Source: Erwinia phyllosphaerae
GTDB lineage: Bacteria > Pseudomonadota > Gammaproteobacteria > Enterobacterales > Enterobacteriaceae
Assembly: GCF_019132875.1 (NCBI RefSeq)
Contig: NZ_JAHSPF010000004.1
Location: 358,725 to 422,724, forward strand
Length of the DNA stretch: 64,000 bases
Direction: 5' to 3'
Shown: one piece after another, positions 45,331 through 55,172 of the stretch
Layout of the letters: the number at the start of each line of letters is the position of its first letter
How positions within the stretch are numbered: position 1 is the stretch's first letter
Program-made: the position numbers and the translations under genes
The notes under the pieces: generated by a model
What the model saw: the letters and a program-made list of their open reading frames with translations, nothing else
Databases searched by the model: none
What the model was told of the DNA's origin: nothing

Positions 45331-46239
45331 TTAGCGGTCTTTCGGATCGAGGGCATCACGCAGGCCATCGCCGATAAAGTTGAAACAAAACAGCGTAACC
45401 ACTAAAAAACCGGCCGGAAACAGCAGCAGCCACGGCGACACTTCCATTGAGTTTGCGCCATCGCTGAGCAATGCGCCCCAGCTACTGAGTGGCTCTTGCG
45501 TACCCAAACCTAAAAAGCTCAGGAAAGATTCAAACAGGATCATGCTCGGCACCAGCAGCGAGGCGTAAACCACCACCACGCCGAGCACGTTCGGCACGAT
45601 ATGGCGCAGCACGATGCTGGCAGTAGAAACGCCGCCAACGTGGGCTGCTTCGATAAACTCTTTGCGCTTGAGGCTTAGCGTCTGGCCGCGCACGATACGC
45701 GCCATATCCAGCCAGGAAACCAGGCCGATTGCAACAAAGATCAGCAGAATATTACGGCCAAAAAAGGTCACCAGCAGAATGACAAAGAACATAAACGGGA
45801 AGGAGTTAAGGATCTCCAGCAGGCGCATCATCACCGAATCGGTTTTGCCGCCAAGATAGCCCGCCAGCGAGCCATAGAGCGTGCCTACCAGCACCGCTAC
45901 CAGCGCGGAGGCGATGCCGACCATCAGCGAGATGCGACCGCCAATCGCGACGCGAACCAGCAAATCACGGCCGGACGAGTCCGTACCAAAATAGTGCTTC
46001 GAGGCGATATCGGGCGCGCTCGACATCATTCCCCAGTCGGTATCGTCATAGGTAAACGAAGAGAGCATGGGCGCAAAAACCACAAATAGCGCAATCAACA
46101 CCAGCACGGTCAGGCTGGCCAGCGCCGCGCGGTTATGGATAAAACGGCGGCGCGCATCCTGCCACAGGCTACGCCCTTCCACCTCCAGCTGTTCGCTAAA
46201 GGCATCAAGAGCGGCGCTGTTTTTCTTAGTTAACATCAC
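45331..46239 (-). CDS. oppC: Oligopeptide ABC transporter permease OppC
   Basis: 302 residues (E. coli 302). A cytoplasmic N-terminus with the DUF-type [21 protein letters not shown] block, six transmembrane segments, and the EAA loop [24 protein letters not shown] that contacts the ATPases. Six bp from oppB. Forms the membrane channel with OppB. Confidence 0.97.
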   Translation of the reverse strand: MMLTKKNSAALDAFSEQLEVEGRSLWQDARRRFIHNRAALASLTVLVLIALFVVFAPMLSSFTYDDTDWGMMSSAPDIASKHYFGTDSSGRDLLVRVAIGGRISLMVGIASALVAVLVGTLYGSLAGYLGGKTDSVMMRLLEILNSFPFMFFVILLVTFFGRNILLIFVAIGLVSWLDMARIVRGQTLSLKRKEFIEAAHVGGVSTASIVLRHIVPNVLGVVVVYASLLVPSMILFESFLSFLGLGTQEPLSSWGALLSDGANSMEVSPWLLLFPAGFLVVTLFCFNFIGDGLRDALDPKDR

Positions 46240-46245
46240 AAGCTC

Positions 46246-47166
46246 CTAGTAGCGAATTTTCGGATCGATGACCGCATAAAGTACGTCAACAATCGCGTTA
46301 AAAAGAATGGTCAGCACGCCCACCAGAATGGTCAGGCTGAGCACCAGCGAATAGTCGCGGTTCAGGGCACCGTTAACAAACAGCTGTCCAATACCCGGCA
46401 GACCATAGATGGTTTCGATAACCATAGAGCCGGTAATGATGCCCACAAAAGCTGGCCCCAGATAGGAGAGCACCGGCAGCATCGCCGGCTTCAGCGCGTG
46501 GCGCAAAATAATGCGACGCATCGGCAGGCCTTTTGCCCGGGCCGTCCGGATAAAGTTGGTATGCAGTATCTCGATCATCGAGCCGCGGGTAATGCGCGCA
46601 ATGCTGGCGATATAGGCCAGCGACAGCGCGACCATCGGTAGGATCATGTACTGAATCGCCCCGCCGTTCCAGCCGCCGCCTGGTAGCCATTTCAGCACGA
46701 TGGCGAAGATAAGTACCAGCAGTGGTGCCACCACAAAGCTGGGTATCACCACGCCCGTCATCGCGACACCCATTACCAGGAAATCCCATTTGCTGTTCTG
46801 CTTCAGTGCGGCAATCACTCCCGCCGTCACGCCCAGCACAATCGCCAGAATAAACGCCGCCAGGCCCAGTTTTGCCGAGACCGGAAAGGCATGGCCGACC
46901 AGATAGTTAACCGAATAATCTTTATATTTAAACGAAGGCCCAAAATCCCCGTGCGCCAGCTGGCTCAGATAGCTCAGGTACTGTTTCCAGATGGGATCGT
47001 TCAGATGGTATTTGGCCTCAATATTCGCCATCACTTCCGGCGATAACGTGCGCTCACCGGTGAAAGGACTGCCCGGTGCCAGACGCATCATAAAAAAGGA
47101 GATAGTAATAAGGATAAGTAGCGTCGGAATCGCTTCCAGGAAACGACGAAAAATAAATTTTAACAT
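46246..47166 (-). CDS. oppB: Oligopeptide ABC transporter permease OppB
   Basis: 306 residues (E. coli 306), starting MLKFIFRRFLEAIPTLLILI. Six transmembrane segments and the EAA loop RTARAKGLPMRRIILRHALKPAM. The LAPGSPFTGERTLSPEVMANIEAKYHL periplasmic stretch is typical of OppB. A hairpin 50 bp upstream (47216-47237) separates it from oppA and should lower its expression relative to the binding protein. Confidence 0.97.
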   Translation of the reverse strand: MLKFIFRRFLEAIPTLLILITISFFMMRLAPGSPFTGERTLSPEVMANIEAKYHLNDPIWKQYLSYLSQLAHGDFGPSFKYKDYSVNYLVGHAFPVSAKLGLAAFILAIVLGVTAGVIAALKQNSKWDFLVMGVAMTGVVIPSFVVAPLLVLIFAIVLKWLPGGGWNGGAIQYMILPMVALSLAYIASIARITRGSMIEILHTNFIRTARAKGLPMRRIILRHALKPAMLPVLSYLGPAFVGIITGSMVIETIYGLPGIGQLFVNGALNRDYSLVLSLTILVGVLTILFNAIVDVLYAVIDPKIRY

Positions 47167-47215
47167 TGCCCGTACCTGCTGGCCTGTGCTTCAGCACTGC
47201 TTAAAAGAATCGCGT

Positions 47216-47237
47216 GGGGAAAGGCAACCCTTTCCCC
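47216..47237 (-). terminator. oppA-oppB intergenic stem-loop
   Basis: GGGGAAAGG (47216-47224) pairs with CCTTTCCCC (47229-47237) around CAAC. It follows the oppA stop (47244) on the minus strand without a T tract, so it probably protects the oppA 3' end and partly attenuates read-through into oppBCDF. Confidence 0.65.
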
Positions 47238-47243
47238 AACCAA

Positions 47244-48872
47244 TTAATGCTTGATGATATAAATGTCTTTATCGTAGAGGTAGTTCAACGGATCTTTGCC
47301 GGTGTAACCGCCTACATAAGGTTTCACCAGGCGCGTGTTGGCATAGTAGAAGACCGGCGCAATAACCGAATCTTTGTCCAGTTGCTGTTCAGCCTGGGTG
47401 TAGGCGGCGCTGCGCGCTTTCTCATCGCTGGCTGTTGCCGCCGTCGCCATAAATTTGTCAAATGCGGCTGATTTATAGTGCGAGGTGTTATTGCTGCTGT
47501 TAGAGAGCATGGTGTTCAAAAACGAGGTCGGTTCGTTGTAGTCCGCACACCATGCCGCGCGCGCGACATCAAAGTTGCCCTGATGACGAGTATCCAGGAA
47601 CGTTTTCCACTCCTGGTTATTCAGCTTGATATTCACGCCGAGATTTTTCTTCCAGATTGACGTAGCGGCAATGGCCAGCTTTTTATGCAGATCGGAAGTG
47701 TTGTATAGCAGCTCAAAAGTTAGCGGCTTGTCCGCCGTATAGCCCGCTTCGGCCAGCAGCTTTTTCGCCTCTTCGTTACGTTTTTCCTGCGACCAGTTCA
47801 CCCAGTCCGGCTTGACCAGCTCTGCGCCGTCGATGGCGGGTGGCGTATAGCTCCACGCGGGCTGTTGGCCCTGCGCCAGCACTTTATTGACCATGATGTC
47901 GCGATCCAGACCCAGCTTCAGCGCGGTGCGCACGCGAGGATCGTTGAAAGGCGCTTTCTGGTTATTGATTTCATAATAATAGGTGCAGAGGTAAGGATCG
48001 ACGTGCAGCTCTTTAGGGTTATCTTTTTGCAGCTTTTTAAATAACTCAATCGGCAAATTGGTATAGGTCATGTCGCTGCCGCCGCTGAAATAGCGGTTAA
48101 CGTCGTTAACTTCTGAAGGGATAGGCAGGAAGGTTACCTTCTCCAGTTTGGTGTTGGCGTTATCCCAGTACTGCGGGTTGCGAACCAGCACGATGCGTTC
48201 ATTAATAATATGTTCCTGCAGTTTGAAAGCGCCGTTGCCTACCCAGTTACCCGGCTGCGTCCATTTTTCACCAAACTTATCAATGGCAGGTTTATAAACT
48301 GGCGACATTGAAGGGTGAATTAACAGCTTATAGAAATAAGGAACGGATTCGCTTAGCGTAACCTGCAGCGTATGCGCATCCAGCGCTTTCACGCCCAGCT
48401 GGTCAGGCTTTTTCTTACCGGCGATAATGTCGTCGATATTTTCCAGATGGCCGTACTGCAAATAGCTGGCGTAAGGCGAAGCGGTTTTCGGATCGGCCAG
48501 ACGCTCCCAGCTATACACAAAGTCCTGAGCCGTTACAGGCTCGCCGTTGGACCATTTGGCGTTAGCGCGCAGATGGAAAGTCCAGACCTTGCCGTCTTTG
48601 TTTTCCCAGCTCTCCGCTACGCCAGGGATAGGGTGACCGTTCGGATCGTTAATCAGCAATCCTTCCAGCAAATCGTAGCTGACGGCGGATTCCGGCACGC
48701 CTTCAATTTTATGCGGATCCAGCGACTGGACTTCGTCGCCGTTGCCTTTAGTCAGCTCCTGCTTCGCCGCCAGCTGCACGCCAGCCGGGACCGTTGCTGC
48801 CGTAGCCAGATTGGCCGCCAGCGCGCCGATGACGGCCAGCGCCAGCAGGCTCTTCTTGGTGATGTTGGTCAT
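47244..48872 (-). CDS. oppA: Oligopeptide-binding periplasmic protein OppA
   Basis: Periplasmic SBP_bac_5 receptor for peptides of 2-5 residues. 542 residues (E. coli 543). Signal peptide about 1-26 (KKSLLALAVIGALAANLATA). Family blocks LDPHKIEGVPESAVSYDLLEGL, WSNGEPVTAQDFVYSWERLADP, NQEWKTFLDTRHQGNFDVARAAWCADYNEPTSFLN and the C-terminal YNLY-like DPLNYLYDKDIYIIKH. CTGGAG precedes the ATG and a GAAACGCCC-type hairpin lies upstream (about 48899-48917). In E. coli oppA is repressed by the small RNA GcvB; no site is claimed here. Directly upstream gene is a second oppA. Confidence 0.97.
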   Translation of the reverse strand: MTNITKKSLLALAVIGALAANLATAATVPAGVQLAAKQELTKGNGDEVQSLDPHKIEGVPESAVSYDLLEGLLINDPNGHPIPGVAESWENKDGKVWTFHLRANAKWSNGEPVTAQDFVYSWERLADPKTASPYASYLQYGHLENIDDIIAGKKKPDQLGVKALDAHTLQVTLSESVPYFYKLLIHPSMSPVYKPAIDKFGEKWTQPGNWVGNGAFKLQEHIINERIVLVRNPQYWDNANTKLEKVTFLPIPSEVNDVNRYFSGGSDMTYTNLPIELFKKLQKDNPKELHVDPYLCTYYYEINNQKAPFNDPRVRTALKLGLDRDIMVNKVLAQGQQPAWSYTPPAIDGAELVKPDWVNWSQEKRNEEAKKLLAEAGYTADKPLTFELLYNTSDLHKKLAIAATSIWKKNLGVNIKLNNQEWKTFLDTRHQGNFDVARAAWCADYNEPTSFLNTMLSNSSNNTSHYKSAAFDKFMATAATASDEKARSAAYTQAEQQLDKDSVIAPVFYYANTRLVKPYVGGYTGKDPLNYLYDKDIYIIKH

Positions 48873-49022
48873 TTTGCTACTCCAGTTTTTTATTATTACT
48901 GAAACGCTTTGGGCGTTTCGGTTTGCCGGGTTTGCTGCTCGTGGCGCGGAACGAAGACGTCACGACGTGTTTTTATTTCCCCTGGCTGCTATCATCCTTT
49001 TACTTATTACCTTCCTTTCTAA

Positions 49023-50633
49023 TCAATGCTTTATAATGTAATAGTCCTTCACGTTTGGCTGATCCTGCGGGTCTTTACCGCTAAAGCCGCCAACCCAGGG
49101 CTTTACCAGCCTGGCGCTGACGCGGTAATAAACCGGCACGATGGCGGAATCACGATCGAGTTGTTGCTCGGCCTGCTGGTAAAGTGCAGCGCGCTCTGCG
49201 GCATCCGCTGCAAAAAGAGTTTTGGCCAGCAGACGGTCAAAGGCTTCGCTCTTGTAGAAAGCGGTGTTGTTAGATGAGCGGCTTTGCATTGTGTTTAAAA
49301 AGCTGGAAGGCTCGTTGTAGTCGGCACACCAGGTGGCGCGGGCTACGTCAAAGTTGCCCTGATGGCGCGTATCAAGCATGGTTTTCCATTCCTGGTTATC
49401 CAGCGTGACCTTTGCGCCCAGGTTTTTTTGCCACATGGACGCGGCGGCAATCGCCTGGCGTTTATTCAGGTCAGAAGTGTTATAAAGCAGCGAGAAACGC
49501 AAGGGTTTTTCTTGGCTATAGCCCGCCTCAGCCAGCAGCTTTCTGGCCTGTTCGTTACGCTGCTGCTGCGTTAGCTGCATCCACGCGGGCTGCTGCAACC
49601 GGGCACCATCAATAAAGGGTGGCGTAAAGCCACCAGCGGGGATCTGTCCCTGCCCCATAATTTTGTTGGCGATAATGTCGCGGTCCAGCGTGAGTTTCAC
49701 CGCCGTGCGCACGCGCGCATCGTCAAAAGGCGGACGCCTGTTATTCAGCTCATAATAAAACGTGCACAAAAGTGGACTGACGCGAACCTGCGTCCCCAGC
49801 GTTTTCTTTAACGTGGGAAAAAGGTCGGGCGGCAGCGCGCTGTTGGTGATATCGATTTCGCCGCTACGATAACGGGCTACGTCCGTAGATTCGGAGGTGA
49901 TGGGCAAGAAAATGGCCGTTTCAATCGCGGTATGCGCGTTATCCCAATAGCGAGGGTTACGCTTCAGCACGATCTTTTCATTGATAACCCAGTCGCTGAG
50001 CGTATAGGCGCCGTTGCTGACGTAGTGTTCCGGCTGCGTCCATTTGTCGCCCCACTTTTCCACGGCTTGCCGGTTAACCGGCTTTAACGCGGCATTGGTA
50101 GCCAGCGCAATGAACCAGGGAACAGGTTCGCTGAGCGTAACCTGAAAATGGGTATCATCAAGAGCCTTAACGCCTAAACTTTCGACGGGTTTTTTACCTG
50201 CCAGAATTTCATCGACGTTTTCGATATGGGCATACTGTAAATAGCTGGCATAAGGGGATGCGGTTGCCGGGTCGGCCAGCCGCCGCCAGCTGTAAACAAA
50301 ATCTCCTGCCGTGACCGGCTCACCGTTACTCCAGGTCGCCTTACGCAGGGTAAACGTCCAGGTTTTATACTGCTGATTGCTCCAGCTCTCCGCCATGCCC
50401 GGTACGCTATGGCCTTGATTATCTGTGTTTACTAACCCTTCCAGCAGATTACTGACAATGTTGCTTTCCGGTACGCCTTCAATCTTTTGCGGATCCAGCG
50501 TAGAGACTTCGCTACCGTTATTAATGGTGATTTTTTGTTGTGCGGCCAGCGCAATCCCTTCAGGCGGAGTTGCAGCGTTGGCCAGCGACACAGAGGTTAT
50601 ACAGGCCAGTGCCAGATTATGCAGTTTTTTCAT
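49023..50633 (-). CDS. Second oligopeptide-binding protein, tandem oppA paralogue
   Basis: 536 residues with a signal peptide of about 20 (KKLHNLALACITSVSLANA). Same blocks as the adjacent OppA (LDPQKIEGVPESNIVSNLLEGL, WSNGEPVTAGDFVYSWRRLADP, NQEWKTMLDTRHQGNFDVARATWCADYNEPSSFLN, DYYIIKH), and these fit OppA better than the MppA murein-peptide receptor, so it looks like a local duplication. It diverges most around the ligand-lid region (RRPPFDDARV, SPLLCTFYYELNNR), suggesting different peptide preference. First gene in the minus-strand run oppA2-oppA-oppBCDF, so it takes the operon promoter. Whether it uses the same permease is inference. Confidence 0.93.
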   Translation of the reverse strand: MKKLHNLALACITSVSLANAATPPEGIALAAQQKITINNGSEVSTLDPQKIEGVPESNIVSNLLEGLVNTDNQGHSVPGMAESWSNQQYKTWTFTLRKATWSNGEPVTAGDFVYSWRRLADPATASPYASYLQYAHIENVDEILAGKKPVESLGVKALDDTHFQVTLSEPVPWFIALATNAALKPVNRQAVEKWGDKWTQPEHYVSNGAYTLSDWVINEKIVLKRNPRYWDNAHTAIETAIFLPITSESTDVARYRSGEIDITNSALPPDLFPTLKKTLGTQVRVSPLLCTFYYELNNRRPPFDDARVRTAVKLTLDRDIIANKIMGQGQIPAGGFTPPFIDGARLQQPAWMQLTQQQRNEQARKLLAEAGYSQEKPLRFSLLYNTSDLNKRQAIAAASMWQKNLGAKVTLDNQEWKTMLDTRHQGNFDVARATWCADYNEPSSFLNTMQSRSSNNTAFYKSEAFDRLLAKTLFAADAAERAALYQQAEQQLDRDSAIVPVYYRVSARLVKPWVGGFSGKDPQDQPNVKDYYIIKH

Positions 50634-51239
50634 TAATCAGTGATTACCTCTGTGGAGCTCTGGCCGATTGTCGAAGCGCGTTTAAAATGCATTGCACATC
50701 CGATGCCAGGTTTGCTCAGTGCAGAAAAACCTAACAGAAGGCGACTTCATGCTCCACAGCAAAATGATGGAAATGTTAACCATTTCTCTTTTATGGCGTT
50801 AAAAATTTCCCGCAGCGCACTTCTTTTTCGGCAGAAAATAAAATTAAATTATTGATTTAATTACAAAAATAAGAAAACCATGGTTGCAGAAATGTTTTAA
50901 CAAAGTTAAATGAAGATAAAACCGCAAATCTCGTCGTGACGGCGATTTTCTGGTCATATACGCTATTATCGCTTCAGTAGTTAGTTTTAACTGCTGATAA
51001 GAAACCAGTATGGCAGCACATTGGCATGTTATTTAAATAACATTTACTGCTTACCTTTTGATAAAACACGCTTTTGCAGTAATTACATTAATATGGGGCG
51101 GCTTCTGTTAAGCCAAACGAATAATTGCACCTTACTGGTGCAATTAACGTTTGAGAAGGATCATTTTGGTGCGCAATTTTGTTTCAGCCGCGAAAAAACC
51201 GCAGATTATCTGCTTTAAACCTCATTTTTCAGCAAGCTT
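50634..51239. other. Long leader/promoter region of the opp operon
   Basis: 606 bases, A+T-rich in the centre, without a supported gene. A perfect stem-loop AATTGCACC-TTACT-GGTGCAATT at 51123-51145 lies about 100 bp after the ychE stop and may end ychE transcription. The palindrome AACCATGGTT is at 50876-50885. Plus-strand frames here (for instance 51021-51218) show no family resemblance. Confidence 0.45.
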
Positions 51240-51887
51240 TCAGGTGACCAGTCCGGGAAATAAGGCTCTGAGGCCCGTCACGACAAACTCAATCCCTAAG
51301 GCCATTAACAGCAGCCCCATGATACGGGTTATCACGTTGATACCCGTTTGTCCTAATGCCCTGACCATTAATGGTGCAGCCCGAAACAACAGCCAGCAGC
51401 ATAAAGAAAACAGCGCGATCGCTACGCTAAAGCCTAACAAATTTTGCCAGCTGTGATAGCGAGTGCTCCAGACGATGGTAGAACTGATTGCGCCCGGCCC
51501 CGCCATAAGCGGCAGCGCCAGCGGCACGACGCCCACGCTTTCGCGTATCGCCGTTTCTGATTTCTCCTGCTTGTTTTGCTTATCCTCTCCCAGCTTGCCG
51601 CTGATCATCGACATGGCAATGGTCACAACCAGAATGCCGCCGGCGATGCGAAATGAATCGATAGAGATCCCAAAGATATGCAGGATGGCATCGCCTAAAA
51701 ACAGCGCGGTCCAGAGAATAATGGCCACGGAAAGATTGGCCGTCAGATTGGTTTTGTTGCGGGCAACCGGGAGCTGATAGCTGGTCATACTGATAAATAC
51801 CGGGATAATGCCCACCGGATTGACCAACGCAAAAAGCCCGACGAAAAATTTAATATAGCCTGACAGATCGAGGATGGCTGGATTCAC
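51240..51887 (-). CDS. ychE: YchE, MarC-family membrane protein
   Basis: 215 residues, the E. coli YchE length; six transmembrane segments of the MarC/UPF0056 family. Blocks FFVGLFALVNPVGIIPVFISMT, RIAGGILVVTIAMSM and VVPLALPLMAGPGAISSTI are diagnostic. The start codon is GTG (51885-51887). A charged loop (GKLGEDKQNKQEKSE) sits between helices 3 and 4. Transport substrate unknown. Upstream of opp and divergent from adhE as in E. coli. Confidence 0.95.
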   Translation of the reverse strand: MNPAILDLSGYIKFFVGLFALVNPVGIIPVFISMTSYQLPVARNKTNLTANLSVAIILWTALFLGDAILHIFGISIDSFRIAGGILVVTIAMSMISGKLGEDKQNKQEKSETAIRESVGVVPLALPLMAGPGAISSTIVWSTRYHSWQNLLGFSVAIALFSLCCWLLFRAAPLMVRALGQTGINVITRIMGLLLMALGIEFVVTGLRALFPGLVT

Positions 51888-52346
51888 GCTTTTCTCCTGA
51901 ACAGCAATACAATATTCACTACAGTTAATTTAGCATCAGCGCACGCAGACTTTGCAGAATCAACCCTGTCCCCCGGATATTCAGGCTAATAAAACCAGAA
52001 TAATCAGAGTATTAAACTACTAATCTACTGTATTCCATGTCGTTCTACCATAAACAGAATTGCAAGATTGCCGTACCGCGTTAGCTGAAAGGTGTCAGCA
52101 TGGATAAATATTGACCTGCATCAAAATCTCTGGCGCGTACCGTGCGTATATTGGGGGCAATAGAGGGATCTCACGCGGCGACGGTTTCCTTCTGTCACCG
52201 CCATGAATAACAGACTCTATTAGTAAACTTTCAGAACTTGCAGGCCATAAAGCAAGCGCATTGAGCAAATAATAAGCACACCTTGTCTATAATTGTTTGT
52301 TCTGGCTCGTTTACTAACAGAGTTTAACTTTCATCAGGAGAGCATT
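51888..52346. other. Divergent ychE/adhE promoter region
   Basis: 459 bases, no gene. It contains an FNR-like sequence TTGACCTGCATCAA at 52111-52124 (one mismatch to TTGAT-N4-ATCAA), and a typical AGGAG ribosome site for adhE. The adhE leader is long; in E. coli adhE has distant promoters and translation control by RNase III processing of its leader, which may apply here. Confidence 0.5.
52111..52124. promoter_or_regulatory. FNR-like site upstream of adhE
   Basis: TTGACCTGCATCAA differs from the FNR consensus TTGAT-N4-ATCAA at one position. adhE is an anaerobically induced gene, which makes the match plausible, but FNR's role at E. coli adhE is not clear-cut. Confidence 0.45.
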
Positions 52347-55022
52347 ATGGCCGTTACCAATGTTGCCGAGCTTAACGCACTGGTTGAACGCGTAAAAAAA
52401 GCCCAACGCGAATATGCAAACTTTACCCAGGAGCAGGTCGATAAAATCTTCCGTGCGGCCGCATTAGCCGCCGCCGACGCCCGTATCCCGCTGGCGAAAA
52501 TGGCCGTTGCCGAATCCGGCATGGGTATTGTGGAAGATAAAGTGATTAAAAATCATTTTGCCTCAGAGTATATTTACAACGCTTATAAAGATGAAAAAAC
52601 CTGCGGCATACTGGCTACCGACGATACGTTTGGTACCATAACTATCGCAGAGCCTACCGGTCTGATTTGCGGGATTGTCCCGACCACTAACCCCACTTCT
52701 ACAGCTATTTTCAAAGCGCTCATTAGCCTGAAAACGCGTAACGGCATTATCTTCTCTCCTCACCCACGCGCTAAAGACGCCACCAATAAAGCAGCCGATA
52801 TCGTACTGCAGGCCGCTATTGCCGCCGGTGCGCCAAAAGATATTATCGGCTGGATCGATATGCCTTCTGTCGAACTGTCCAATCAGCTGATGCACCATCC
52901 TGATATCAATCTCATTCTGGCAACCGGCGGCCCTGGCATGGTGAAAGCCGCCTACAGCTCCGGTAAACCGGCGATTGGCGTGGGCGCGGGTAATACCCCT
53001 GTTGTTATCGATGAAACGGCTGATATCAAGCGCGCGGTCGCGTCTATCCTGATGTCAAAAACCTTTGATAACGGCGTTATTTGCGCTTCTGAACAGTCCG
53101 TCATTGTAGTGGATTCCGTTTACGATGCGGTACGCGAACGCTTTGCCAGCCACGGCGGCTATCTGCTGCAGGGCAAAGATCTGAAAGCCGTGCAGGATAT
53201 CATTCTGAAAAACGGCGGGCTGAACGCCGCTATCGTCGGCCAACCGGCGGTTAAAATTGCCGAAATGGCCGGTATTAACGTTCCGGACAACACCAAGATT
53301 CTGATTGGCGAAGTAAAACTGGTGGATGAAACCGAGCCTTTCGCCCATGAAAAGCTCTCTCCTACTCTGGCGATGTATCGCGCGAAAGATTTCGAAGAGG
53401 CGGTCAGCAAAGCGGAAAAACTGGTGGCGATGGGCGGTATTGGCCATACCTCGTGCCTGTATACCGATCAGGATAACGAGCGTGAACGCATCAATTTCTT
53501 CGGCGACAGAATGAAAACGGCGCGTATTCTGATTAATACTCCGGCTTCGCAAGGCGGCATTGGCGATCTGTATAACTTTAAGCTGGCTCCTTCACTGACG
53601 CTGGGCTGCGGCTCGTGGGGCGGTAACTCCATTTCTGAAAACGTCGGACCTAAACACCTGATCAATAAGAAAACCGTGGCTAAGCGAGCAGAAAATATGT
53701 TGTGGCATAAACTTCCCAGGTCTATCTACTTCCGTCGCGGCTCTCTGCCCATCGCGCTGGAAGAAGTGGCCACCGACGGTGCCAAACGCGCCTTTATCGT
53801 TACCGACCGCTATCTGTTTAATAACGGCTATGCGGATCAGGTCGTGTCAGTGCTGAAGTCCCATGGCCTTGAAACCGAGATTTTCTTTGAGGTCGAAGCG
53901 GATCCGACGCTGAGCATTGTCCGCAAGGGCGCAGAGCAGATGAACTCCTTTAAGCCGGACGTCATTATTGCACTGGGCGGCGGTTCCCCTATGGACGCAG
54001 CGAAAATCATGTGGGTGATGTATGAACATCCAGAAACCCATTTTGAAGAGCTGGCGCTGCGCTTTATGGATATTCGCAAACGTATCTATAAATTCCCGAA
54101 AATGGGCGTGAAGGCGAAAATGATTGCCATCACTACCACGTCCGGTACAGGTTCTGAAGTCACACCGTTTGCCGTGGTGACCGATGACGCCACCGGTCAG
54201 AAATATCCGCTGGCGGACTATGCGCTCACGCCGGATATGGCGATTGTTGACGCCAACCTGGTAATGAATATGCCAAGGTCGCTATGTGCTTTCGGTGGGC
54301 TGGATGCCGTAACGCACGCGCTGGAAGCTTACGTTTCCGTGCTGGCCAACGAATATTCTGACGGCCAGGCGCTACAGGCGTTAAAACTGCTGCAGGAAAA
54401 CCTGCCGACCAGCTATCACGAGGGGGCAAAAAATCCGGTTGCGCGCGAGCGTGTGCATAATGCCGCTACCATCGCCGGTATCGCTTTTGCCAACGCCTTC
54501 CTGGGCGTATGTCACTCTATGGCGCACAAACTCGGTTCTGAATTCCATATTCCGCACGGCCTGGCGAACGCGCTGCTGATTAGCAACGTTATTCGCTACA
54601 ACGCCAACGATAATCCGACCAAGCAAACGGCGTTCAGCCAGTATGACCGTCCGCAGGCCCGCCGCCGCTATGCTGAAATTGCCGACCATCTGGCTTTAAG
54701 CGCGCCGGGCGACCGTACCGCACAGAAAATTGAAAAACTGCTGCTGTGGCTGGAAGGAATGAAGACCGAACTGGGTATTCCAAAATCAATCCGCGAAGCG
54801 GGCGTACAGGAAGCCGATTTCCTGGCGAAGGTTGATAAACTGGCGGAAGATGCCTTTGACGACCAGTGTACCGGAGCCAACCCACGTTATCCGCTAATTG
54901 CTGAGCTGAAACAGATTATGCTGGATACCTTCTACGGTCGTGAATACGTTGAGCCATTTACGTCTGTTGCCGAAGCGGTAGCCGCACAGCCGATTGACCG
55001 TAAGAAAATGAAAAAGGCATAA
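52347..55022 (+). CDS. adhE: Bifunctional acetaldehyde-CoA / alcohol dehydrogenase
   Basis: Reduces acetyl-CoA to ethanol in two NADH-dependent steps during fermentation; assembles into spirosomes. ATG 52347 gives 891 residues, the E. coli length; the frame opens to 52293 but AGGAGAGC and MAVTNVAELNALVERVK fix the start. The aldehyde dehydrogenase half has catalytic Cys246 (FDNGVICASEQS). The Fe-dependent alcohol dehydrogenase half (about 450-870) has GGGSPMDAAK, TSGTGSEVTPF and the iron-binding histidines of FLGVCHSMAHKLGSEFHIPHG. A strong terminator follows. Confidence 0.98.
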   Translation: MAVTNVAELNALVERVKKAQREYANFTQEQVDKIFRAAALAAADARIPLAKMAVAESGMGIVEDKVIKNHFASEYIYNAYKDEKTCGILATDDTFGTITIAEPTGLICGIVPTTNPTSTAIFKALISLKTRNGIIFSPHPRAKDATNKAADIVLQAAIAAGAPKDIIGWIDMPSVELSNQLMHHPDINLILATGGPGMVKAAYSSGKPAIGVGAGNTPVVIDETADIKRAVASILMSKTFDNGVICASEQSVIVVDSVYDAVRERFASHGGYLLQGKDLKAVQDIILKNGGLNAAIVGQPAVKIAEMAGINVPDNTKILIGEVKLVDETEPFAHEKLSPTLAMYRAKDFEEAVSKAEKLVAMGGIGHTSCLYTDQDNERERINFFGDRMKTARILINTPASQGGIGDLYNFKLAPSLTLGCGSWGGNSISENVGPKHLINKKTVAKRAENMLWHKLPRSIYFRRGSLPIALEEVATDGAKRAFIVTDRYLFNNGYADQVVSVLKSHGLETEIFFEVEADPTLSIVRKGAEQMNSFKPDVIIALGGGSPMDAAKIMWVMYEHPETHFEELALRFMDIRKRIYKFPKMGVKAKMIAITTTSGTGSEVTPFAVVTDDATGQKYPLADYALTPDMAIVDANLVMNMPRSLCAFGGLDAVTHALEAYVSVLANEYSDGQALQALKLLQENLPTSYHEGAKNPVARERVHNAATIAGIAFANAFLGVCHSMAHKLGSEFHIPHGLANALLISNVIRYNANDNPTKQTAFSQYDRPQARRRYAEIADHLALSAPGDRTAQKIEKLLLWLEGMKTELGIPKSIREAGVQEADFLAKVDKLAEDAFDDQCTGANPRYPLIAELKQIMLDTFYGREYVEPFTSVAEAVAAQPIDRKKMKKA

Positions 55023-55057
55023 GCTTTTCGTCTGAACACTAAAAGTAAATAAATGAT

Positions 55058-55095
55058 AACGCCCTGTGAGCACTATGCGGACAGGGCGTTTTTTA
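55058..55095 (+). terminator. Rho-independent terminator of adhE
   Basis: AACGCCCTGT (55058-55067) pairs with ACAGGGCGTT (55081-55090), followed by TTTT. Confidence 0.92.
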
Positions 55096-55172
55096 TTAAG
55101 AAAAATTAATCTCGGCACGGCAGCCGGGCATCGCCAGGTTGTTAAAAAACGCTAAAGATATTTGTCTGTGGA

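Noticed and set aside
49023..50633. Reading the second oppA as mppA
   Set aside because: Blocks such as FDVARATWCADYNEPSSFLN and the N-terminal LDPQKIEGVPES match OppA rather than the corresponding MppA segments; treated as a tandem OppA paralogue.
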